From the NCBI RefSeq assembly GCF_021390475.1, contig NZ_JAJUWS010000016.1:57152-121151 (forward strand): DNA of 64,000 bases. Direction: 5' to 3'. Of the stretch, positions 62,752-64,000 are shown piece by piece. Origin of the DNA: Streptomyces sp. ST2-7A. GTDB taxonomy: Bacteria > Actinomycetota > Actinomycetes > Streptomycetales > Streptomycetaceae. Each line of letters opens with the position of its first letter. The stretch's first letter is position 1. The position numbers were made by a program, and so were the translations under genes. The notes beneath the pieces are model-generated. The model worked only from the letters and a program-made list of their open reading frames with translations, had not been told where the DNA came from and searched no databases.

Positions 62752-64000
62752 GTGACCAAGGAACCCACGCGCGTCCTCATCGTCGGAGGTGGCTGCGTCG
62801 GCCTGTACACCGCACTGCGGCTGCGCCGGAAGCTGCGGCGCGAGCTGGCACGCGGCACCGTCGAGGTCGTCGTCGTCAGCCCGGAACCGTACATGACCTA
62901 CCAGCCCTTTCTCCCGGAGGCGGCGGCCGGGAACCTCTCGCCCCGGCACGTGGTGGTCCCGCTGCGCCGCGTCCTGCGCGGCTGCCGCTTCATCCCCGGC
63001 GAGTTGGTGTCGCTGGACCACGCCGCCCGTACGGCCGAGATCCGCACCCCGGCCACCGAGGAGAGCGAGGAGCCGCCGCTCATCCTGGCCTGGGACGAAC
63101 TCGTCCTGGGCGTCGGCTCGGTCTCCCGCACCCTGCCCGTCCCGGGCCTCGCCGAGCACGGCATCGGTTTCAAGACCGTCGAGGAGGCCATCGGGCTGCG
63201 CAACCACGTGCTCGAGCAATTCGACATCGCCTCCTCCACCCGCGACCCCCGGGTCCGCGACGCCGCCCTCACCTTCGTCTTCGTCGGTGGGGGCTACGCG
63301 GGTGTCGAGGCGCTGGCCGAACTGGAGGACATGGCCCGCTACGCCTGCCGCTACTACCCCGGCATCTCGCCGGAGGAGACCAAGTGGATCCTGGTGGAGG
63401 CGACCGGCCGGATTCTTCCCGAGGTGGGCCTGCGGATGGGCGAGTACGCCGTGCGCGAGCTGCGCGGACGCAACATCGACATCCGCCTCGACACCCGCCT
63501 GGAGTCCATCACCGACCGGGTCGCGGTGCTCAGTGACGGCTCGCGCCACCCCACCCGCACCCTGGTGTGGACGGCCGGCGTCAAGCCCAACCCCGTTCTG
63601 ACCGCCTGCGGGTTGCCGCTGGACGAGCGTGGCCGGGTGCGTTGTACGCCGGAGTTGCTCGTCGAGGGCGAGGAACACATCTGGGCCGCCGGGGACGCCG
63701 CCGCCGTGCCCGACCTGTCGGCGGACGACCCCGCCCCCGGCGGGGGCCTGCCGACCTGCGCGCCCAACGCCCAGCACGCGGTCCGCCAGGGTCGCCGGCT
63801 CGCCGACAACCTCGCCGACCGGCTGCGCGGGCGCGCCCCCACCCCCTACTCCCACGCCTACGTCGGGTCGGTGGCCTCGTTGGGCCTGCACAAGGGCGTC
63901 GCCCGGGTCTACGGGCGCCGACTGAAGGGCTTCCCCGCCTGGTTCATGCACCGCACGTACCACCTCAGCCGGGTGCCCACCCTCAACCGGAAGGCGCGGG
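62752..64000 (+). CDS. ndh: Type II NADH dehydrogenase / FAD-dependent oxidoreductase (3' truncated by window)
   Basis: The first 416 residues are present. They show an N-terminal FAD-binding Rossmann motif (VLIVGGGCVGLYTALRL), the second NAD-binding motif VFVGGGYAGVEALAEL, the substrate/quinone-proximal SPEPYMTYQPFLPEAAAG and the FAD-contact block IWAAGDAAAVPDL. NDH-2 transfers electrons from NADH to menaquinone without pumping protons. The GTG start overlaps the end of GGAGGG, which is close for a ribosome site, so the true start could differ. It diverges from atrA across 195 bases. Confidence 0.88.
   Translation, partial: MTKEPTRVLIVGGGCVGLYTALRLRRKLRRELARGTVEVVVVSPEPYMTYQPFLPEAAAGNLSPRHVVVPLRRVLRGCRFIPGELVSLDHAARTAEIRTPATEESEEPPLILAWDELVLGVGSVSRTLPVPGLAEHGIGFKTVEEAIGLRNHVLEQFDIASSTRDPRVRDAALTFVFVGGGYAGVEALAELEDMARYACRYYPGISPEETKWILVEATGRILPEVGLRMGEYAVRELRGRNIDIRLDTRLESITDRVAVLSDGSRHPTRTLVWTAGVKPNPVLTACGLPLDERGRVRCTPELLVEGEEHIWAAGDAAAVPDLSADDPAPGGGLPTCAPNAQHAVRQGRRLADNLADRLRGRAPTPYSHAYVGSVASLGLHKGVARVYGRRLKGFPAWFMHRTYHLSRVPTLNRKAR

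Overview
The window is very GC-rich actinomycete chromosome, almost certainly from Streptomyces or a close relative. The evidence is GTG/ATG starts with GGAGG-type ribosome sites, many leaderless or near-leaderless promoters, strong third-position G/C, and a gene order that matches, from memory, the Streptomyces coelicolor SCO4070-SCO4119 neighbourhood: purC, lsrL, purSQL, purF, purM, vdh, bldC, hrpA, a DEAD-box helicase, an M23 peptidase, trmB, an NsdA-like regulator, a sporulation-associated asparagine-synthetase-like protein, a membrane-tethered sigma factor, atrA and a type II NADH dehydrogenase. No rRNA, CRISPR array or intact insertion sequence was seen.

Layout. Positions 1-20300 are a purine biosynthesis district: purC, the overlapping purS-purQ-purL operon, purF and purM. 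Interleaved are an ABC exporter with a two-component system, two tRNA-Gly loci, the Lsr2 paralogue lsrL, a PH-domain membrane protein, a sterol-carrier/mycothiol-type protein, a DUF3073 protein and valine dehydrogenase. Positions 20300-31500 hold bldC behind an unusually long leader, a decayed PucR-type regulator, tRNA-Asp, the giant helicase hrpA, a HEPN/MNT toxin-antitoxin module whose antitoxin carries a fused XRE domain, a Glu-Asp-Phe tRNA array, a small metallopeptidase, and a stretch packed with hairpins and microsatellite before a Pro-rich lipoprotein. Positions 31500-37300 carry RNA and stress functions: a DEAD-box helicase with an RG-rich repeated tail, Hsp20, an F420-type oxidoreductase and a short-chain dehydrogenase.

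Positions 37690-43900, immediately downstream of tRNA-Lys, look like an accessory island: a MazG-like protein, an ABC-F fragment, an M48 metalloprotease fused to LysM, a translationally coupled pair (an unrecognised protein plus a J-domain protein), a small DUF7848-like remnant and a PLP-dependent deaminase/desulfhydrase. Positions 44100-53100 return to conserved content: a PP2C phosphatase, an M23 endopeptidase behind a ydaO-type c-di-AMP riboswitch, an aldo/keto reductase, a PrsW-like protease and trmB.

Positions 53590-64000 are a developmental and regulatory block: an NsdA-like TPR regulator, a degenerate asparagine-synthetase-like protein, an ECF sigma factor carrying its own zinc-finger, membrane segment and extracellular carbohydrate-binding module, the TetR regulator AtrA with an unusual insertion, and a divergent NADH dehydrogenase that runs off the end. 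Family assignments come from motif recognition and recalled synteny. No database search was run.
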